Shown one piece after another: positions 25,269 through 36,040 of a stretch of 64,000 nt of DNA (position 1 is the first letter of the stretch; every line of letters begins with the position of its first letter). Where the stretch lies: positions 186,001 through 250,000 of the forward strand of contig JAFQDD010000001.1 in the NCBI GenBank assembly GCA_017416145.1, given 5' to 3'. The notes beneath the pieces were generated by a model. That model saw only the letters and a program-made list of their open reading frames with translations. It was not told the DNA's origin and searched no databases. The position numbers and the translations under genes were made by a program. Origin of the DNA: Spirochaetaceae bacterium. GTDB lineage: Bacteria; Spirochaetota; Spirochaetia; Treponematales; Treponemataceae.

Positions 25269-25634
25269 TTATTTCTTCTTACCTGCAACGGTCTTTTTCT
25301 TACCTTTGCGTGTGCGAGAATTTGTGCGAGTGCGCTGTCCACGAACAGGCAAACCTTTTCTGTGTCGTAATCCACGGTAACATCCAATGTCCATAAGACG
25401 TTTAATGTTCAAACCGATTTCAGAACGTAAACGACCTTCTACTTTGTATTCACCATCAATGATAGTACGTAGAGCACCTACTTCTTCAGTAGATAAGTCA
25501 TTCATCATTCTTTCGGTATCAATTTTTGCTTTCTTACAGATTTCATCTGCAGAAGAACGTCCAATACCATAGATATATGTCAATGCAATATTGACATGTT
25601 TGTTAGGGAGGTCAACTCCCGCAATTCGAGCCAT
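25269..25634 (-). CDS. rpsM: Ribosomal protein S13
   Basis: 121 residues. [20 protein letters not shown] and [20 protein letters not shown] are the family signatures; the Lys/Arg-rich C-terminal tail reaches the P-site tRNA. It bridges the 30S head to the 50S. GGAG lies upstream, inside the gap after rpmJ. Confidence 0.97.
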   Translation of the reverse strand: MARIAGVDLPNKHVNIALTYIYGIGRSSADEICKKAKIDTERMMNDLSTEEVGALRTIIDGEYKVEGRLRSEIGLNIKRLMDIGCYRGLRHRKGLPVRGQRTRTNSRTRKGKKKTVAGKKK

Positions 25635-25644
25635 CTGTTACTCC

Positions 25645-25758
25645 TCAGCCCTGTCTTTGCTTGTGCTTTGGATTTGAACAAATAATGCGAACAACTCCGC
25701 ATCGTTTGATAACCTTACACTTGTCACATATGGGCTTTACGCTGGTTCGTACTTTCAT
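25645..25758 (-). CDS. rpmJ: Ribosomal protein L36
   Basis: 37 residues: [20 protein letters not shown] then [12 protein letters not shown]. The zinc ligands are Cys11, Cys14, Cys27 and His32, so it is the zinc-containing form. GGGGGA lies upstream of the ATG. It heads the alpha operon after a 128-base gap, where adk, map and infA lie in many bacteria; none is here. Confidence 0.95.
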   Translation of the reverse strand: MKVRTSVKPICDKCKVIKRCGVVRIICSNPKHKQRQG

Positions 25759-25783
25759 AAAATCCCCCTTGGAAGGTGCCAGA

Positions 25784-25824
25784 ATACCGAATCTTAGCAA
25801 ACCGCAATGGTTACAATTCGGTAT
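25784..25824 (-). promoter_or_regulatory. Structured leader upstream of rpmJ
   Basis: ATACCGAAT (25824-25816, minus strand) pairs with ATTCGGTAT (25792-25784); inside, AACC pairs with GGTT. No T run follows, so it is not a terminator. It lies 26 bases before the rpmJ ATG, where an S4-responsive translational operator would be expected, but I cannot assign it to that class. Confidence 0.5.
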
Positions 25825-25886
25825 CCTCTATTAAACACTATTTTCCAAACTTATTCTATAACTTCCATCAAAAAAAACTAAAAAAT

Positions 25887-27209
25887 CTATAGATTTCTTG
25901 AACGAAGCTTACCTTTTTTAACAAGTCCTTCGTGGTGGTGCATTTTTAGAAGTGATTCAATTTGACTCATTGTATCTAAGTCAACACCAACTAAAATCAA
26001 TAGTGAAGTACCACCCATCAACATTGAAATTGATTGTGGCAATCCAAATAGACCTTGAATTACTGTAGGAATTACAGCAATTACTGCTAGATATAAAGAA
26101 CCTGGCAAAATCAATCTATTTAGAACTTTTTGCAAATATTCTTCTGTTTTATCAGGACGAATTCCAGGAATAGAACCACCATTTTCTCTGATGTTTTTTG
26201 CGATTTCTGTAGGGTTCAAGCTAACTTGAGTGTAGAAGTATGCAAAGAACACGATTAAAACAATAAGAATAATATTGTATGCCCAACCAGTAGGTGTTAA
26301 AAAGTTTGCAAGCTTGTTAAGCCATCTTACATTTGGAGCTAAACTTGTAGCAATCTGTAGTGGGAAAGTCAAAAATGATGATGCAAAGATTACTGGCATA
26401 ACTCCTGATGGATTTAGCTTAAATGGAATGTACGTATTTTGTCCACCATACATCTTTCTTCCAACAACACGTTTGGCGTAATGTACAGGAATCTTTCTTT
26501 GTCCTTGTTGTTCATAGATAACAAGGATAACAATTCCAACAAACATAATTAGAACAACGATTACTGAAACAAGTTTACTCATATCTTCAGAAACCATACG
26601 TCCTAATTCCCATACTGCAGATGGAAGTCTTGCAACGATACCTGCAAAAATTAACATTGAGATACCATTACCAATGCCACGGGCTGTTATCTGCTCGCCC
26701 AGCCAAATTGTTACCATTGTACCAGTAGTAACTGAAATCATTGCAATTACTTTGAATAAGAAATCACTTGAAATTACAACAGCACCAGGAATACTACTAG
26801 CATAAACAGTAACAGCCAAAGACTGAATCAAACAAACAAACACGGTACCAATACGTGTCCAGGATTGAATCTTCTTTTGTCCACCATCTTCTTGAGCAAT
26901 TCTCTTTAATGATGGGAAAATGATAAGTGCAAGTTGCAAAATAATCTGTGTTGAAATGTAAGGCATAACACCTAGCATAAACACTGAAAAGTTTGAAAAT
27001 GCACCACCAGCGAAGAAATCCATATAATCCACAAATGAATTTGATGCTCCAGTAGCACTTCTAAAATATGTAGTAAGTGCTTCTGGGTTAATTCCAGGGA
27101 TTGTTAATACACTGCCTAAACGAAAAACAGCGAGTACAATAAGGGTAAAAAAGATACGACTACGTATTTCTTTTACTCTAAACATATTAACTATCGGATT
27201 GTTTGCCAT
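25887..27209 (-). CDS. secY: Preprotein translocase subunit SecY
   Basis: 440 residues with ten predicted membrane segments. VLTIPGINPEAL is in the first periplasmic region, GIGNGISMLIFAGI and GGSIPGIRPDKTEEYL are family signatures. It forms the protein-conducting channel with SecE, which is encoded at 50176. Twenty-one bases after rplO. Confidence 0.97.
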   Translation of the reverse strand: MANNPIVNMFRVKEIRSRIFFTLIVLAVFRLGSVLTIPGINPEALTTYFRSATGASNSFVDYMDFFAGGAFSNFSVFMLGVMPYISTQIILQLALIIFPSLKRIAQEDGGQKKIQSWTRIGTVFVCLIQSLAVTVYASSIPGAVVISSDFLFKVIAMISVTTGTMVTIWLGEQITARGIGNGISMLIFAGIVARLPSAVWELGRMVSEDMSKLVSVIVVLIMFVGIVILVIYEQQGQRKIPVHYAKRVVGRKMYGGQNTYIPFKLNPSGVMPVIFASSFLTFPLQIATSLAPNVRWLNKLANFLTPTGWAYNIILIVLIVFFAYFYTQVSLNPTEIAKNIRENGGSIPGIRPDKTEEYLQKVLNRLILPGSLYLAVIAVIPTVIQGLFGLPQSISMLMGGTSLLILVGVDLDTMSQIESLLKMHHHEGLVKKGKLRSRNL

Positions 27210-27230
27210 ATTTTAATCATCCCGTTTTTT

Positions 27231-27677
27231 TTATTTTTCAGTTACAGAACCGCCAACTTTTTCGATCTTTTCTTTTGCAGAAGCAGATACTTTGTCAACA
27301 GCTACAGTTAACTTTTTTGTTAATTCGCCATCACCTAGAACTTTAATTAGTTCATCAGCTTTGTTTGCGAGTCCTTTTAAAACGAGAGTCTCTTTATTTA
27401 CAGTGTCACCATCAGCAAAACGAGCTTCAAGATCACGTAAATTTACAATAGCAAACTCTTTTTTGAACCAATAATTAGAAAAGCCGCGACGTGCGATACG
27501 GCGGTACAAAGGCATTTGTCCACCTTCAAAACCTACGTATACTTTTCCACCAGAACGTGACTGCTGACCTTTGTTACCTTTACCAGCAGTAGATCCACGT
27601 CCAGAAGATGAACCGCGTCCAACAATTCTCTTTTTTTTGTTAGCACCGTATGGTGCACTAAGATTAAAATCTGACAT
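27231..27677 (-). CDS. rplO: Ribosomal protein L15
   Basis: 148 residues. Gly/Arg-rich N terminus (RIVGRGSSSGRGSTAGKGNK) and GFEGGQMPLYRRIARRGFSN are diagnostic. A late 50S assembly protein. It overlaps the rpmD stop by one base. Confidence 0.97.
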   Translation of the reverse strand: MSDFNLSAPYGANKKKRIVGRGSSSGRGSTAGKGNKGQQSRSGGKVYVGFEGGQMPLYRRIARRGFSNYWFKKEFAIVNLRDLEARFADGDTVNKETLVLKGLANKADELIKVLGDGELTKKLTVAVDKVSASAKEKIEKVGGSVTEK

Positions 27678-27874
27678 TAGTTCATCTCCTCAACTTTTAC
27701 TAAGTGTTGAACTGATGCAATCATTCCAGCAATTGCTGGGTTAATTTCATGTTCAACTGTAGAGTTGATTTTCTTTAGACCAAGTGCACGAACTGTAGCA
27801 CGTTTTGCTGGCTTTTGTCCGATTGTACTTTTTACTAAAGTAACCTTTACTTTGTTATTTTTTGCTTTTGCCAT
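27677..27874 (-). CDS. rpmD: Ribosomal protein L30
   Basis: 65 residues from the ATG at 27874 ([20 protein letters not shown]); a start 15 bases upstream would lie in the rpsE stop region. GGGG is nine bases upstream, within the end of rpsE. Core motif [20 protein letters not shown] is typical. Absent from some lineages, present here. Confidence 0.95.
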   Translation of the reverse strand: MAKAKNNKVKVTLVKSTIGQKPAKRATVRALGLKKINSTVEHEINPAIAGMIASVQHLVKVEEMN

Positions 27875-27879
27875 TGTAC

Positions 27880-28392
27880 TTAACCCCATAAATCCTTTAA
27901 GGTTTTTCCTCTGTTCTTAGCAACTTCACGAGCGTCCATTAAACCTTTACAAGCTTCAAATGTAGCACGAACTACGTTTACAGCTGTATTTGAACCAAGT
28001 GATTTAGACATAATGTCTGTTGCACCAGCAGCTTCAAGAACTGCACGAACAGCACCACCGGCAATAATTCCAGTACCAGAACAAGCAGGTTTTAGAAGAA
28101 CTGAAGAACTCTTAAAACGAGCTTGAATTTCGTGTGGAATTGTACCGTTCTTTAAAGGTACAGTGATAAGGTTTCTTTTTGCCTTATCAACACTCTTACG
28201 GATAGCCTCTGTTACATCATTGGCTTTACCAAAACCAAAACCTACTCTGCCTTTTCTGTCTCCAACTACTGTTAAAGCTGAAAATGAGAATCTGCGTCCA
28301 CCTTTTACAACTTTTGCAGTTCTGTTCAACTTAATTAGTTTTTCAACAAACTCTTTAGGCTGGTCTTTATCATAATTCTTTTGGTGTTCCAT
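27880..28392 (-). CDS. rpsE: Ribosomal protein S5
   Basis: 170 residues. The double-stranded RNA-binding part reads [20 protein letters not shown], and the C-terminal half [19 protein letters not shown]5 helps keep decoding accurate at the mRNA entry channel. AGGAG precedes the ATG. Confidence 0.97.
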   Translation of the reverse strand: MEHQKNYDKDQPKEFVEKLIKLNRTAKVVKGGRRFSFSALTVVGDRKGRVGFGFGKANDVTEAIRKSVDKAKRNLITVPLKNGTIPHEIQARFKSSSVLLKPACSGTGIIAGGAVRAVLEAAGATDIMSKSLGSNTAVNVVRATFEACKGLMDAREVAKNRGKTLKDLWG

Positions 28393-28401
28393 TGACTTCT
28401 C

Positions 28402-28764
28402 CTAGAATACGATACCGGCTTTACGAGCGCCGTCGGCAAGAGCTTTCACCACACCATGGTAAAGATAACCGTTACGATCGAAAACTACGGTTGTAATTTT
28501 CTTTTCTGCAAGACGTTTACCCATTGCTTCACCAAGCTTTTCAGCACCTTCTACAGTTGGCTTAATATTAGCGAACTCTTTTTCAAGTGTTGAAATAGAA
28601 GCTAGTGTTTTACCTTCGTCATCATTAATTACTTGAACAAATAAGTTTTTATTTGAACGAGTAACTGTCATGCGAGGACGAGCTGCTGTCCCATGGAGGT
28701 GCTTACGAATATGAATCTTTCTCTTAAGCCTTTTTCTGTCTTTATCATTAAGTTTTTTAAACAT
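28402..28764 (-). CDS. rplR: Ribosomal protein L18
   Basis: 120 residues, normal length. The basic N terminus ([20 protein letters not shown]) binds 5S rRNA together with L5; the [20 protein letters not shown] end is diagnostic. Confidence 0.97.
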   Translation of the reverse strand: MFKKLNDKDRKRLKRKIHIRKHLHGTAARPRMTVTRSNKNLFVQVINDDEGKTLASISTLEKEFANIKPTVEGAEKLGEAMGKRLAEKKITTVVFDRNGYLYHGVVKALADGARKAGIVF

Positions 28765-28776
28765 ATCGCTTCACCC

Positions 28777-29313
28777 TTATTTAACACCGGATTTTCCGAC
28801 TTTACGTTTAATGATTTCTGTTTCGTATTTAATACCTTTTCCTTTGTAAGGTTCAGGTTTTCTTAATTTACGAATTTGTGCAGCAAACTCACCAACAGCT
28901 TCTTTGCTAATACCAGAAATTGTTAGTTTGTTTTGACCTTCAACTGTTACAGTTAAGTTAGAAGGAATAATTGCAATAAAATCATTTGAAAAACCAAGAT
29001 TCATTACAATTTGATTTCCTTTTACTTCTGCACGGAAACCAACACCATTAATAATCAGAACTTTTGAATATCCAGTTGTTACACCAATAACCATGTTATT
29101 GATAAGATTGCGATACAAACCTTGAGCAGCATTTGCAGCTTTTGATTCATCAGCTGGTTTTACAACAACTTCTGTTCCAGCTTCAATCTTTACTAGATTG
29201 TTATATTTCTGATCTAATTTTCCTTTAGGACCTTCTACAGTAATTACATCTGGTGCTACTGTAACTTTTACACCTGCTGGAATAGCTACAGGAAGTTTAC
29301 CAATTCTTGACAT
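28777..29313 (-). CDS. rplF: Ribosomal protein L6
   Basis: 178 residues. [15 protein letters not shown] start and the C-terminal [20 protein letters not shown] signature. It lies near the GTPase centre and the sarcin-ricin loop. Two tandem alpha/beta domains, as in the family. Confidence 0.97.
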   Translation of the reverse strand: MSRIGKLPVAIPAGVKVTVAPDVITVEGPKGKLDQKYNNLVKIEAGTEVVVKPADESKAANAAQGLYRNLINNMVIGVTTGYSKVLIINGVGFRAEVKGNQIVMNLGFSNDFIAIIPSNLTVTVEGQNKLTISGISKEAVGEFAAQIRKLRKPEPYKGKGIKYETEIIKRKVGKSGVK

Positions 29314-29325
29314 TCTTTCCCCCTA

Positions 29326-29724
29326 TTACCAAACAGTACAAATTAACTCACCACCAACCATCTTTTCAGATGCTTTTTTACCTGTGGTTACACCTAATGA
29401 TGTAGAAACGATTACTGTCCCGTATCCATTATAAACACGAGGAAGATCCTTGTATCCTGAATAAACACGACGACCTGGTGTTGAAATCTTTTTGATTCCA
29501 TGAATTACAGGTTCGTTTTGTTCATTGTACTTCAAATAAATACGAATGATTGAAAAACCATCTTGTGTAACTTTTTTGAAGTTTTTAATATAGCCTTCTG
29601 TTTTAAGGATTTTCACGATTTCCAACTTAAGTTTAGAAGTAGGAACATCTACCTTTTCATGGCGGGCTACAGCCGCATTTCTTACCTTAGTAAGCATATC
29701 TGCTATAGGGTCTGAAACACTCAT
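29326..29724 (-). CDS. rpsH: Ribosomal protein S8
   Basis: 132 residues. [19 protein letters not shown] start and the C-terminal [17 protein letters not shown] signature. It organises the 16S central domain; in E. coli it represses the spc operon at rplE. No obvious copy of that operator was found by eye. Confidence 0.97.
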   Translation of the reverse strand: MSVSDPIADMLTKVRNAAVARHEKVDVPTSKLKLEIVKILKTEGYIKNFKKVTQDGFSIIRIYLKYNEQNEPVIHGIKKISTPGRRVYSGYKDLPRVYNGYGTVIVSTSLGVTTGKKASEKMVGGELICTVW

Positions 29725-29738
29725 TCTTTTCTCCTACA

Positions 29739-29924
29739 CTACCAGCTGGATTTTGTGACGCCTGGTAAAAGGCCTTCACTTGCTAATTTACGGAAGCAAA
29801 GACGACACATCTTATACTTGCGTAGATATCCACGTGGACGACCACAAATCTGACACCGATTGTACTTTCTTGTACTATATTTTGGTGTTCGTGCCGCCTT
29901 GATAATCATTGATTTCTTAGCCAT
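29739..29924 (-). CDS. rpsN: Ribosomal protein S14, zinc-binding short form
   Basis: 61 residues. CQIC and CRLC form the C4 zinc site that marks the short S14 type; [20 protein letters not shown] is diagnostic. Confidence 0.97.
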   Translation of the reverse strand: MAKKSMIIKAARTPKYSTRKYNRCQICGRPRGYLRKYKMCRLCFRKLASEGLLPGVTKSSW

Positions 29925-29935
29925 GAACTCCTACC

Positions 29936-30487
29936 TTACTTTCTGAACGGCATTCCGAACTTGGTAAGAAGAGCACGAGCGTCGCTATCAGTTTTTGCAC
30001 TGGTTACAACGTTGATATTCAAACCTGCAACTCTTTCGATTTTGTCGAAGTCGATTTCAGGGAAGATAATCTGTTCAGTAATACCAAGGGAATAATTTCC
30101 ATGTCCGTCAAAACCTGTTGCTTTGATTCCACGGAAATCCTTAACGCGAGGTAATGCAACATTGATTAGACGATCCAAGAATTCATACATTCTTGCACCG
30201 CGTAGTGTTACCATTACACCTACTTCATTGCCCGCTCTGAGTTTGAAGTTTGCAATAGATTTTTTAGCCTTGGTTTTCACAGCCTTCTGACCTGTAATAG
30301 CTGTAAGATCAGTTACTGCGGCATCAAGTAGTTTCTTATTTGCAAGAGCTTCACCCACACCCATAGAAACTACAATTTTTTTAATTGCAGGAACTTCCAT
30401 GAATGATTTATAACCTAACTCTTTGAAGAGTTCTGGGGCGATTGTGTCATTATAGACTTTCTTAAGCCGGGGTACGTAATTACTCAT
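29936..30487 (-). CDS. rplE: Ribosomal protein L5
   Basis: 183 residues from the ATG at 30487, whose A is the last base of the rplX stop (TAATG), implying coupled translation; the frame extends six codons upstream without support. [15 protein letters not shown] and [20 protein letters not shown] are signatures. It binds 5S rRNA and contacts P-site tRNA. Confidence 0.96.
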   Translation of the reverse strand: MSNYVPRLKKVYNDTIAPELFKELGYKSFMEVPAIKKIVVSMGVGEALANKKLLDAAVTDLTAITGQKAVKTKAKKSIANFKLRAGNEVGVMVTLRGARMYEFLDRLINVALPRVKDFRGIKATGFDGHGNYSLGITEQIIFPEIDFDKIERVAGLNINVVTSAKTDSDARALLTKFGMPFRK

Positions 30488-30801
30488 TATAGTGTGTCTC
30501 CACATTTACGGCAAACGCGAAGTTTCTTGTCGCCGTCGAGCTTATAACCAATTCTTGTAGGACCGCATTTTTTGCAAACGATTGCTACATTTGAAATGTG
30601 CAAAGGTGCTTCAACTTCTACGATTCCACCACGATCCTGTTGAGTTCGTTTTTTCATTGCTTTTTTAACAAGGTTTACACCAGCAACAATTACTCTGTCT
30701 TTGTCACGGATAACGCGAACGATTTGTCCACGTTTACCTTTGTCTTTTCCAGCAATTACTTCAACTGTATCATCTTTACGGATCTTGAATTTCTTTTCCA
30801 T
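30487..30801 (-). CDS. rplX: Ribosomal protein L24
   Basis: 104 residues. KOW motif near the N terminus ([20 protein letters not shown]). A C-terminal pair of Cys ([12 protein letters not shown] and VCRKCGD) forms a likely zinc site, seen in many bacterial L24. It is an assembly initiator of the 50S. Confidence 0.97.
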   Translation of the reverse strand: MEKKFKIRKDDTVEVIAGKDKGKRGQIVRVIRDKDRVIVAGVNLVKKAMKKRTQQDRGGIVEVEAPLHISNVAIVCKKCGPTRIGYKLDGDKKLRVCRKCGDTL

Positions 30802-30827
30802 ATTCTAAAACTCCTAACAACCTGTTG

Positions 30828-31196
30828 TTAAAGAACTTCTGGTGCTAAGGATACAATTTTCATGTAATCCATATCGCGAAGTTCACGGGCTACAGGACCG
30901 AATACACGTTTACCTTTTGGATTCTTATTTCCGTCAATGATAACACAAGCATTATCATCAAAACGAATATAAGTTCCGTCTGGACGGCGATATTCTTTCG
31001 CAATGCGAACGATTACAGCCTTTTCTACTGATCCTTTTTTGATTGTAGATGTAGGAATAGCATCCTTAACAGCTACAACGATAACGTCGCCAATAGTAGC
31101 GTAACGGCGGTGAGAACCACCGATTACCTTAATACACTGAACGGTTTTAGCACCGGAGTTATCAGCAACAGTCAAATTTGTTTGCATTTGAATCAT
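30828..31196 (-). CDS. rplN: Ribosomal protein L14
   Basis: 122 residues. [20 protein letters not shown] start and [20 protein letters not shown] end are diagnostic. It forms intersubunit bridges and binds the silencing factor RsfS. Confidence 0.97.
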   Translation of the reverse strand: MIQMQTNLTVADNSGAKTVQCIKVIGGSHRRYATIGDVIVVAVKDAIPTSTIKKGSVEKAVIVRIAKEYRRPDGTYIRFDDNACVIIDGNKNPKGKRVFGPVARELRDMDYMKIVSLAPEVL

Positions 31197-31207
31197 ACCA
31201 ATTCTCC

Positions 31208-31480
31208 TTATCTAGCACGTTCAATGATTTCAGCAAGGCGCCAACATTTTTCTTTAGATAATGGACGACATTCAACGATACGTACTTTGTCTCCAACGTG
31301 TGCATCGTTTAGTTCATCATGGGCCTTACACTTCTTGACGCGTGTAACATATTTTTTATAAAGCGGATGAAGTTTTTTTGTTGAAACTGAAACAACAATA
31401 GTTTTATCCATTTTGTCACTAGTTACTAATCCAACAAAAGAACGTTTGGCTGCTTTATTTTGAACTACTTGTTCTTCCAC
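31208..31480 (-). CDS. rpsQ: Ribosomal protein S17
   Basis: 90 residues. [20 protein letters not shown] and [20 protein letters not shown] are the family motifs; an early-binding 16S 5'-domain protein. Confidence 0.97.
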   Translation of the reverse strand: MEEQVVQNKAAKRSFVGLVTSDKMDKTIVVSVSTKKLHPLYKKYVTRVKKCKAHDELNDAHVGDKVRIVECRPLSKEKCWRLAEIIERAR

Positions 31481-31490
31481 GGGTCAACTC

Positions 31491-31694
31491 CTACTTGTCC
31501 AATCCGGCAATTTCTTTTTGACGGATAAGAGTGTTCAACGTTGCAATTTCACGACGCAAAGTTCTTTTTTGCACTGGATTGTCAACGTGTCCAATAACCA
31601 TTTGGAACCGGAGATCCAAATATTTTTTCTTTAGCTCATTCCGTTTTGTTACAAGCTCGGAATAAGATAGTTCTTTCTTTACAGCTTTAGCCAT
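31491..31694 (-). CDS. rpmC: Ribosomal protein L29
   Basis: 67 residues. Two adjacent ATG codons are present; the second (31694) is better spaced from GGAG. Helical hairpin with [20 protein letters not shown]. It sits by the exit tunnel, where SRP and trigger factor dock. Confidence 0.95.
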   Translation of the reverse strand: MAKAVKKELSYSELVTKRNELKKKYLDLRFQMVIGHVDNPVQKRTLRREIATLNTLIRQKEIAGLDK

Positions 31695-31704
31695 CATTTA
31701 CTCC

Positions 31705-32124
31705 TTACTCAACACGGGTTTTGAAAGCTACTTTTGTTTTGATAGGTAGTTTACTTCCAGCTAGAATAACAGCTTGTTCAGCAAGTTTAACATCTACTCC
31801 ACCGATTTCAAAAATAATCTGTCCCGGTTTAATAACAGCAGCCCAGAATTCTGGTGCTCCCTTACCTTTACCCATACGTGTTTCAGCAGGTTTTTTAGAA
31901 ATTGGTTTATCTGGGAAAACACGAATCCAAACTTGACCTTTACGGTTTAGTTTACGGTTCAAAGCAACACGAGCTGCTTCAATTTGTTTTGCACTTAACC
32001 AAATTGGTTCTAGAGCAACAAGTGCTACATCGCCAAAGTCAAGAAAATTACCACGGGTAGCATTACCATCAATTCTACCGCGTTGCACCTTGCGGTGCAT
32101 TACTCTTTTAGGACTTAGAGCCAT
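31705..32124 (-). CDS. rplP: Ribosomal protein L16
   Basis: 139 residues. [20 protein letters not shown] and [19 protein letters not shown] are diagnostic. It positions A-site tRNA. Two bases after rpsC. Confidence 0.97.
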   Translation of the reverse strand: MALSPKRVMHRKVQRGRIDGNATRGNFLDFGDVALVALEPIWLSAKQIEAARVALNRKLNRKGQVWIRVFPDKPISKKPAETRMGKGKGAPEFWAAVIKPGQIIFEIGGVDVKLAEQAVILAGSKLPIKTKVAFKTRVE

Positions 32125-32126
32125 AA

Positions 32127-32879
32127 TTAACTCCTTGTACTTTTTGCACCACGGGGAGCTCTTTCTTTGCGTGCATTATCTGCACCATGCTCTGTCCGTT
32201 CACGACGCTTTTTAATTAGTTGACCTGCATCAACATTTTGTTCGTGACCATAATTCATTCCGTTGAAAACCCATACTTTAACACCGATTTTACCGAATGT
32301 TGTGTGAGCTTCAGCGAAGCCATAATCAATATCTGCACGAAGAGTGTGTAGAGGAACGCGTCCTTCTTTGTGCTCTTCAGTTCTAGACATTTCAGCACCA
32401 CCAAGACGTCCACTTAGACGAATCTTGATTCCTTGAGATCCTGCTTTCATTGCATTGCTTGAAGCTTGTTTTAATGCTTTTCTGAAAGAACCGCGGTTTA
32501 CAAGTTGACGAGCAACATTTTGAGCAATTAAAGAAGCATTTACTTCAGCACGATTGATTTCTTTAATCTTAATCTGTACTTTCTTTGGTAACTTCTTTTG
32601 AATCTCAGCACCGATTTTTTCGATGTTGGCACCTTTTACACCAATAATAACGCCAGGGCGTGCAGTGTGAATTACAATTGTAACACGCTGTGGATGTCTA
32701 ATAATTTCAATTTCAGCAATATCAGCGTTTTTACATTCATCTAATTCTTGTACCATCTTTCTGATTTTTAGATCTTCAAGTACTAAATCAGCATACTCTC
32801 TTGAATCTGCATACCAGCGTGATGACCAAGTTTTGTTAACACCAAGACGTAGTCCAATAGGATTTACTTTCTGTCCCAC
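32127..32879 (-). CDS. rpsC: Ribosomal protein S3, GTG start
   Basis: 250 residues. The start is the GTG at 32879 giving the standard [18 protein letters not shown]; a longer frame to 32903 would overlap rplV and has no support. GGGGGA at the end of rplV serves as its Shine-Dalgarno, with one base between the genes. KH domain motif [19 protein letters not shown] basic C-terminal tail ends [11 protein letters not shown]. It forms the mRNA entry helicase with S4 and S5. Confidence 0.96.
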   Translation of the reverse strand: MGQKVNPIGLRLGVNKTWSSRWYADSREYADLVLEDLKIRKMVQELDECKNADIAEIEIIRHPQRVTIVIHTARPGVIIGVKGANIEKIGAEIQKKLPKKVQIKIKEINRAEVNASLIAQNVARQLVNRGSFRKALKQASSNAMKAGSQGIKIRLSGRLGGAEMSRTEEHKEGRVPLHTLRADIDYGFAEAHTTFGKIGVKVWVFNGMNYGHEQNVDAGQLIKKRRERTEHGADNARKERAPRGAKSTRS

Positions 32880-32880
32880 G

Positions 32881-33237
32881 TTATTCCCCCGCCTTTTCAG
32901 CAACGATGACGGTGATATGACACATACGTCTTAAAAGCATGTCTGCTCTACCGCGTGCACGGAACCAAACTCTTTTTAGACGAGGACCTTCGTCAATACG
33001 AATTTCCTTTACGTAAAGCATATCTTCATCAAGCTTTTTGTTAGCATAAAGTGCATTAGCAGTTGCAGACTTTAATGTCTTTGCAATTAACTTTGCACCT
33101 TTCTGTGGCATATTCTCTAGAATAGCCATAGCCTCTGAACAGGTTTTTCTCTTAATTACATTAGCTACTGGGCGAACCTTTGTAGGTGATGCAATAAGGA
33201 ATTTTGTAGTGGCTATATATCCGCTTTTTTCAGCCAT
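32881..33237 (-). CDS. rplV: Ribosomal protein L22
   Basis: 118 residues from the ATG at 33237, with GGTGG five bases upstream that overlaps a GTG once open in frame. The tunnel-lining loop region reads [20 protein letters not shown]. It contacts the exit tunnel near the macrolide site. Confidence 0.96.
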   Translation of the reverse strand: MAEKSGYIATTKFLIASPTKVRPVANVIKRKTCSEAMAILENMPQKGAKLIAKTLKSATANALYANKKLDEDMLYVKEIRIDEGPRLKRVWFRARGRADMLLRRMCHITVIVAEKAGE

Positions 33238-33246
33238 AATATCCAC

Positions 33247-33528
33247 CTATCTTTTTCCAGCTTTGTTATCAGAACCAGCATGTCCACGGAAGATACGTGT
33301 TGGAGAAAACTCACCTAGTTTGTGACCAACTAAGTTTTCTGTAACGTATACAGGAACCCATGTTTTGCCGTTATACACAGAAATAGTATTACCTACCATT
33401 TCAGGTATAATTGTTGAGCAGCGAGAATAGGTTTTAATCATTTTTCTATCTGCTGCATTGTTCATTTCAATAACCTTCTTATAAAGGCTCTTTTCAATAA
33501 AAGGACCTTTTTTAACAGATCTTGACAC
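33247..33528 (-). CDS. rpsS: Ribosomal protein S19
   Basis: 93 residues. [19 protein letters not shown] and [20 protein letters not shown] are diagnostic. In the 30S head with S13. Confidence 0.97.
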   Translation of the reverse strand: MSRSVKKGPFIEKSLYKKVIEMNNAADRKMIKTYSRCSTIIPEMVGNTISVYNGKTWVPVYVTENLVGHKLGEFSPTRIFRGHAGSDNKAGKR

Positions 33529-33542
33529 GGTTATCTCCTACG

Positions 33543-34367
33543 CTATTTCTTCCGGCGTGAAACAATAAAATTGTTTGACACCTTCCGCTTGTTGCGGGTC
33601 TTGTATCCACGACAAGGTTGTCCCCATGGAGTAACAGGGTTACGTCCCTTACCAGCACCTTCACCACCACCGAGCGGATGGTCAACCGGGTTCATAGCCA
33701 TACCACGAACGGTAGGACGAACACCACGCCATCTTGCACGACCAGCTTTTCCAAGCTGTGTATTCATGCGATCTTCATTTCCAACAGTACCAATTGTTGC
33801 ATAGCACTTTTGGTGTACACGGCGAACTTCACCAGAAGGAAGACGAATTGTTACATATTCTCCTTCTTTAGCTGCTACTAGAGCACTTGTACCTGCAGAA
33901 CGTGCAAGTTGTCCACCACGACCAAGATTTAGCTCGATATTATGAACTGTAAAACCAACCGGAATTGATTCCAAAGGTAATGCATTTCCTACTGTTGGAG
34001 CAACAGAGTCACCAGAAACAACTTTCTGACCAACTTGAAGTCCTTTAGGAGCGATGATGTATCTTTTTTCACCATCAGCGTAGAAAATCAAAGCGATATT
34101 AGCACTTCTGTTTGGATCATATTCGATTGTACGAACTGTTCCAGGAATTCCGTGCTTATCACGCTTAAAATCAATTACACGGTATTTTCTTTTGTGTCCG
34201 CCGCCCTGGTGACGTACAGAAATACGTCCCTTAGCACCGCGTCCACCATTTGATTTGAGCCCACTTGTTAAGCTTTTTTCTGGCTTATCAGTTGTTAGCT
34301 CATCTCTCCGCAAGTCGATACGTGTACGTGTACCTGCGGTTATAGGCTTATATATTTTAAGAGCCAT
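33543..34367 (-). CDS. rplB: Ribosomal protein L2
   Basis: 274 residues. [20 protein letters not shown] and the peptidyl-transferase-adjacent [16 protein letters not shown], with the conserved His in DHPLGG. Full length. Confidence 0.97.
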   Translation of the reverse strand: MALKIYKPITAGTRTRIDLRRDELTTDKPEKSLTSGLKSNGGRGAKGRISVRHQGGGHKRKYRVIDFKRDKHGIPGTVRTIEYDPNRSANIALIFYADGEKRYIIAPKGLQVGQKVVSGDSVAPTVGNALPLESIPVGFTVHNIELNLGRGGQLARSAGTSALVAAKEGEYVTIRLPSGEVRRVHQKCYATIGTVGNEDRMNTQLGKAGRARWRGVRPTVRGMAMNPVDHPLGGGEGAGKGRNPVTPWGQPCRGYKTRNKRKVSNNFIVSRRKK

Positions 34368-34402
34368 TTAGGTTCTCCTTAATTTATTACGCGGTCTTAG
34401 GC

Positions 34403-34687
34403 TTAAACGCCTTCGAACACTTTGATTGTTTCGCCCGCTGCTAAACGAACGATAGCCTTTTTCCAACTGGAAGTTCTACCAGGTCTACCACGAACCCGTT
34501 TCATCTTTCCATACACATTCATTACAGTACATTTTTCAACTTTTACGTTGTAAAGTTTTCGTACTGCTTCTTTAATTTCAAACTTGTTAGCGTCAGGATG
34601 TACTTTGAATACGTACTTACCTTCTTCGCGAAGCAAGGTTGCTTTTTCAGAAAGCACAGGCTCAATAAGGATATCTTCGTATACCAT
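34403..34687 (-). CDS. rplW: Ribosomal protein L23
   Basis: 94 residues. VRKLYNVKVEKCTVMNVYGK is typical. The docking site for trigger factor and SRP at the tunnel exit. It overlaps the rplD stop by one base. Confidence 0.97.
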   Translation of the reverse strand: MVYEDILIEPVLSEKATLLREEGKYVFKVHPDANKFEIKEAVRKLYNVKVEKCTVMNVYGKMKRVRGRPGRTSSWKKAIVRLAAGETIKVFEGV

Positions 34688-35328
34688 TATTTTGCCTCCT
34701 CTTCATCAGCTTTATAAAAATCTGAAAGATTCTTTGCAGCTGATTCAAGCATAATCACTTTTCTACCATAGAAAAGATCATGTGCACGAAGACGGTTATA
34801 TGAAAGGTAAGAAAGGTTAGGAATATTTTTTCCTGCTCTCTTAATCATTGCATCATCATCTTTTAGAACTAATACTGTTCTTTCGTCTTTTGCAAAACGA
34901 TTTAGAATAGCTACAAGATCCTTTGTTTTTCCGCTTGCTACAGTAAAATCTTCGATAATTGTAAGTCTATCTTGTTGTGCTTTAGCACTTAAGATTGACT
35001 TCATAGCTAGTCTTTTTACTTTTTTTGGTAAAGTAAAACTAAAATCACGTGGTTTAGGTCCAAAAATTACCCCGCCTCCACGTAATAGAGGTGATTTTTT
35101 ATCACCACGACGTGCATTACCAGTTCCCTTTTGTTTGTAAGGTTTAGCATTGCTGCCATGAACTTCGGAACGATCTTTGGTACAAGCTGTTCCAACACGT
35201 TTGTTTGCTAATTCGTTGTTGATGGCGTAATAAATTACATCTTCATTAACTGGGAGACCAAATACGTTGTCATCAAGGTTAATTGTGCGAATTTCTTTAC
35301 CATCGACTGAATATACTTTCTTTTCCAT
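34687..35328 (-). CDS. rplD: Ribosomal protein L4
   Basis: 213 residues. The tunnel loop reads RSEVHGSNAKPYKQKGTGNA with RRGDKKSPLLRGGGVIFGPK following. In E. coli L4 represses the S10 operon; the hairpin before rpsJ and the tuf leader are the places to look for a similar site here. Confidence 0.97.
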   Translation of the reverse strand: MEKKVYSVDGKEIRTINLDDNVFGLPVNEDVIYYAINNELANKRVGTACTKDRSEVHGSNAKPYKQKGTGNARRGDKKSPLLRGGGVIFGPKPRDFSFTLPKKVKRLAMKSILSAKAQQDRLTIIEDFTVASGKTKDLVAILNRFAKDERTVLVLKDDDAMIKRAGKNIPNLSYLSYNRLRAHDLFYGRKVIMLESAAKNLSDFYKADEEEAK

Positions 35329-35341
35329 CTAGTTACTCCGC

Positions 35342-35962
35342 CTATTTCTTAACCGCATTCTTGATAATCAGCGTACAGTTTTTATTCCCGGGTACAGCAC
35401 CGCGAACCATCACAACTTTCAATTCAGGATCAACTTTTACAACTTTTAGATTCTGAATTGTAACACGATCACATCCTGTATGACCTGCCATTTTTACATT
35501 TTTGAAACAGTGTCCAGGGGATGTACATGAACCAGTACCACCAGCTTCACGATGGAATTTAGAACCGTGAGTAGCACGACCACCATGGAAACCCCATCTC
35601 TTCATTACACCTTGGAAGCCTTTACCTTTTGATGTTGCTGTAACATCTAGGAAACGGATACCCTCTAATAATTCAACACCAACTTCATCTCCAACTGCAA
35701 CTTCTTTTTCAAAGTCACGGAATTCTTTAAGATGTCGCTTTGGTGCAATACCTTCGGAAAACTGACCAGCGTAAGGTTTTGATACTTTCTTTTCTTTCAA
35801 GTTATCAACACCAAGTACTACTGCATCATAGCCGCAGTTTTCCTTTGTTTTGATGGAAACAACTGTGTTTGGTTCAACACTAATTACAGTAACTGGTGTA
35901 AGGTTACCTTGTTCGTCGAACACTTGTGTCATTCCCACTTTTTTAGCAATCAGACCTTTCAT
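35342..35962 (-). CDS. rplC: Ribosomal protein L3
   Basis: 206 residues. Starts at 35962 (MKGLIAKKVGMTQVFDEQGN) with AAGGAG upstream; the frame is open 20 more codons but not supported. KGFQGVMKRWGFHGGRATHG is the signature, carrying the Gln that PrmB-type enzymes methylate in some bacteria. Confidence 0.96.
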   Translation of the reverse strand: MKGLIAKKVGMTQVFDEQGNLTPVTVISVEPNTVVSIKTKENCGYDAVVLGVDNLKEKKVSKPYAGQFSEGIAPKRHLKEFRDFEKEVAVGDEVGVELLEGIRFLDVTATSKGKGFQGVMKRWGFHGGRATHGSKFHREAGGTGSCTSPGHCFKNVKMAGHTGCDRVTIQNLKVVKVDPELKVVMVRGAVPGNKNCTLIIKNAVKK

Positions 35963-36040
35963 TCTGATATTCTCCTTATCGGCCGCCATCCTCTGATACG
36001 AAGGACCGTTACCGTTTAACAATGTCTGGTATAGAGCAGA

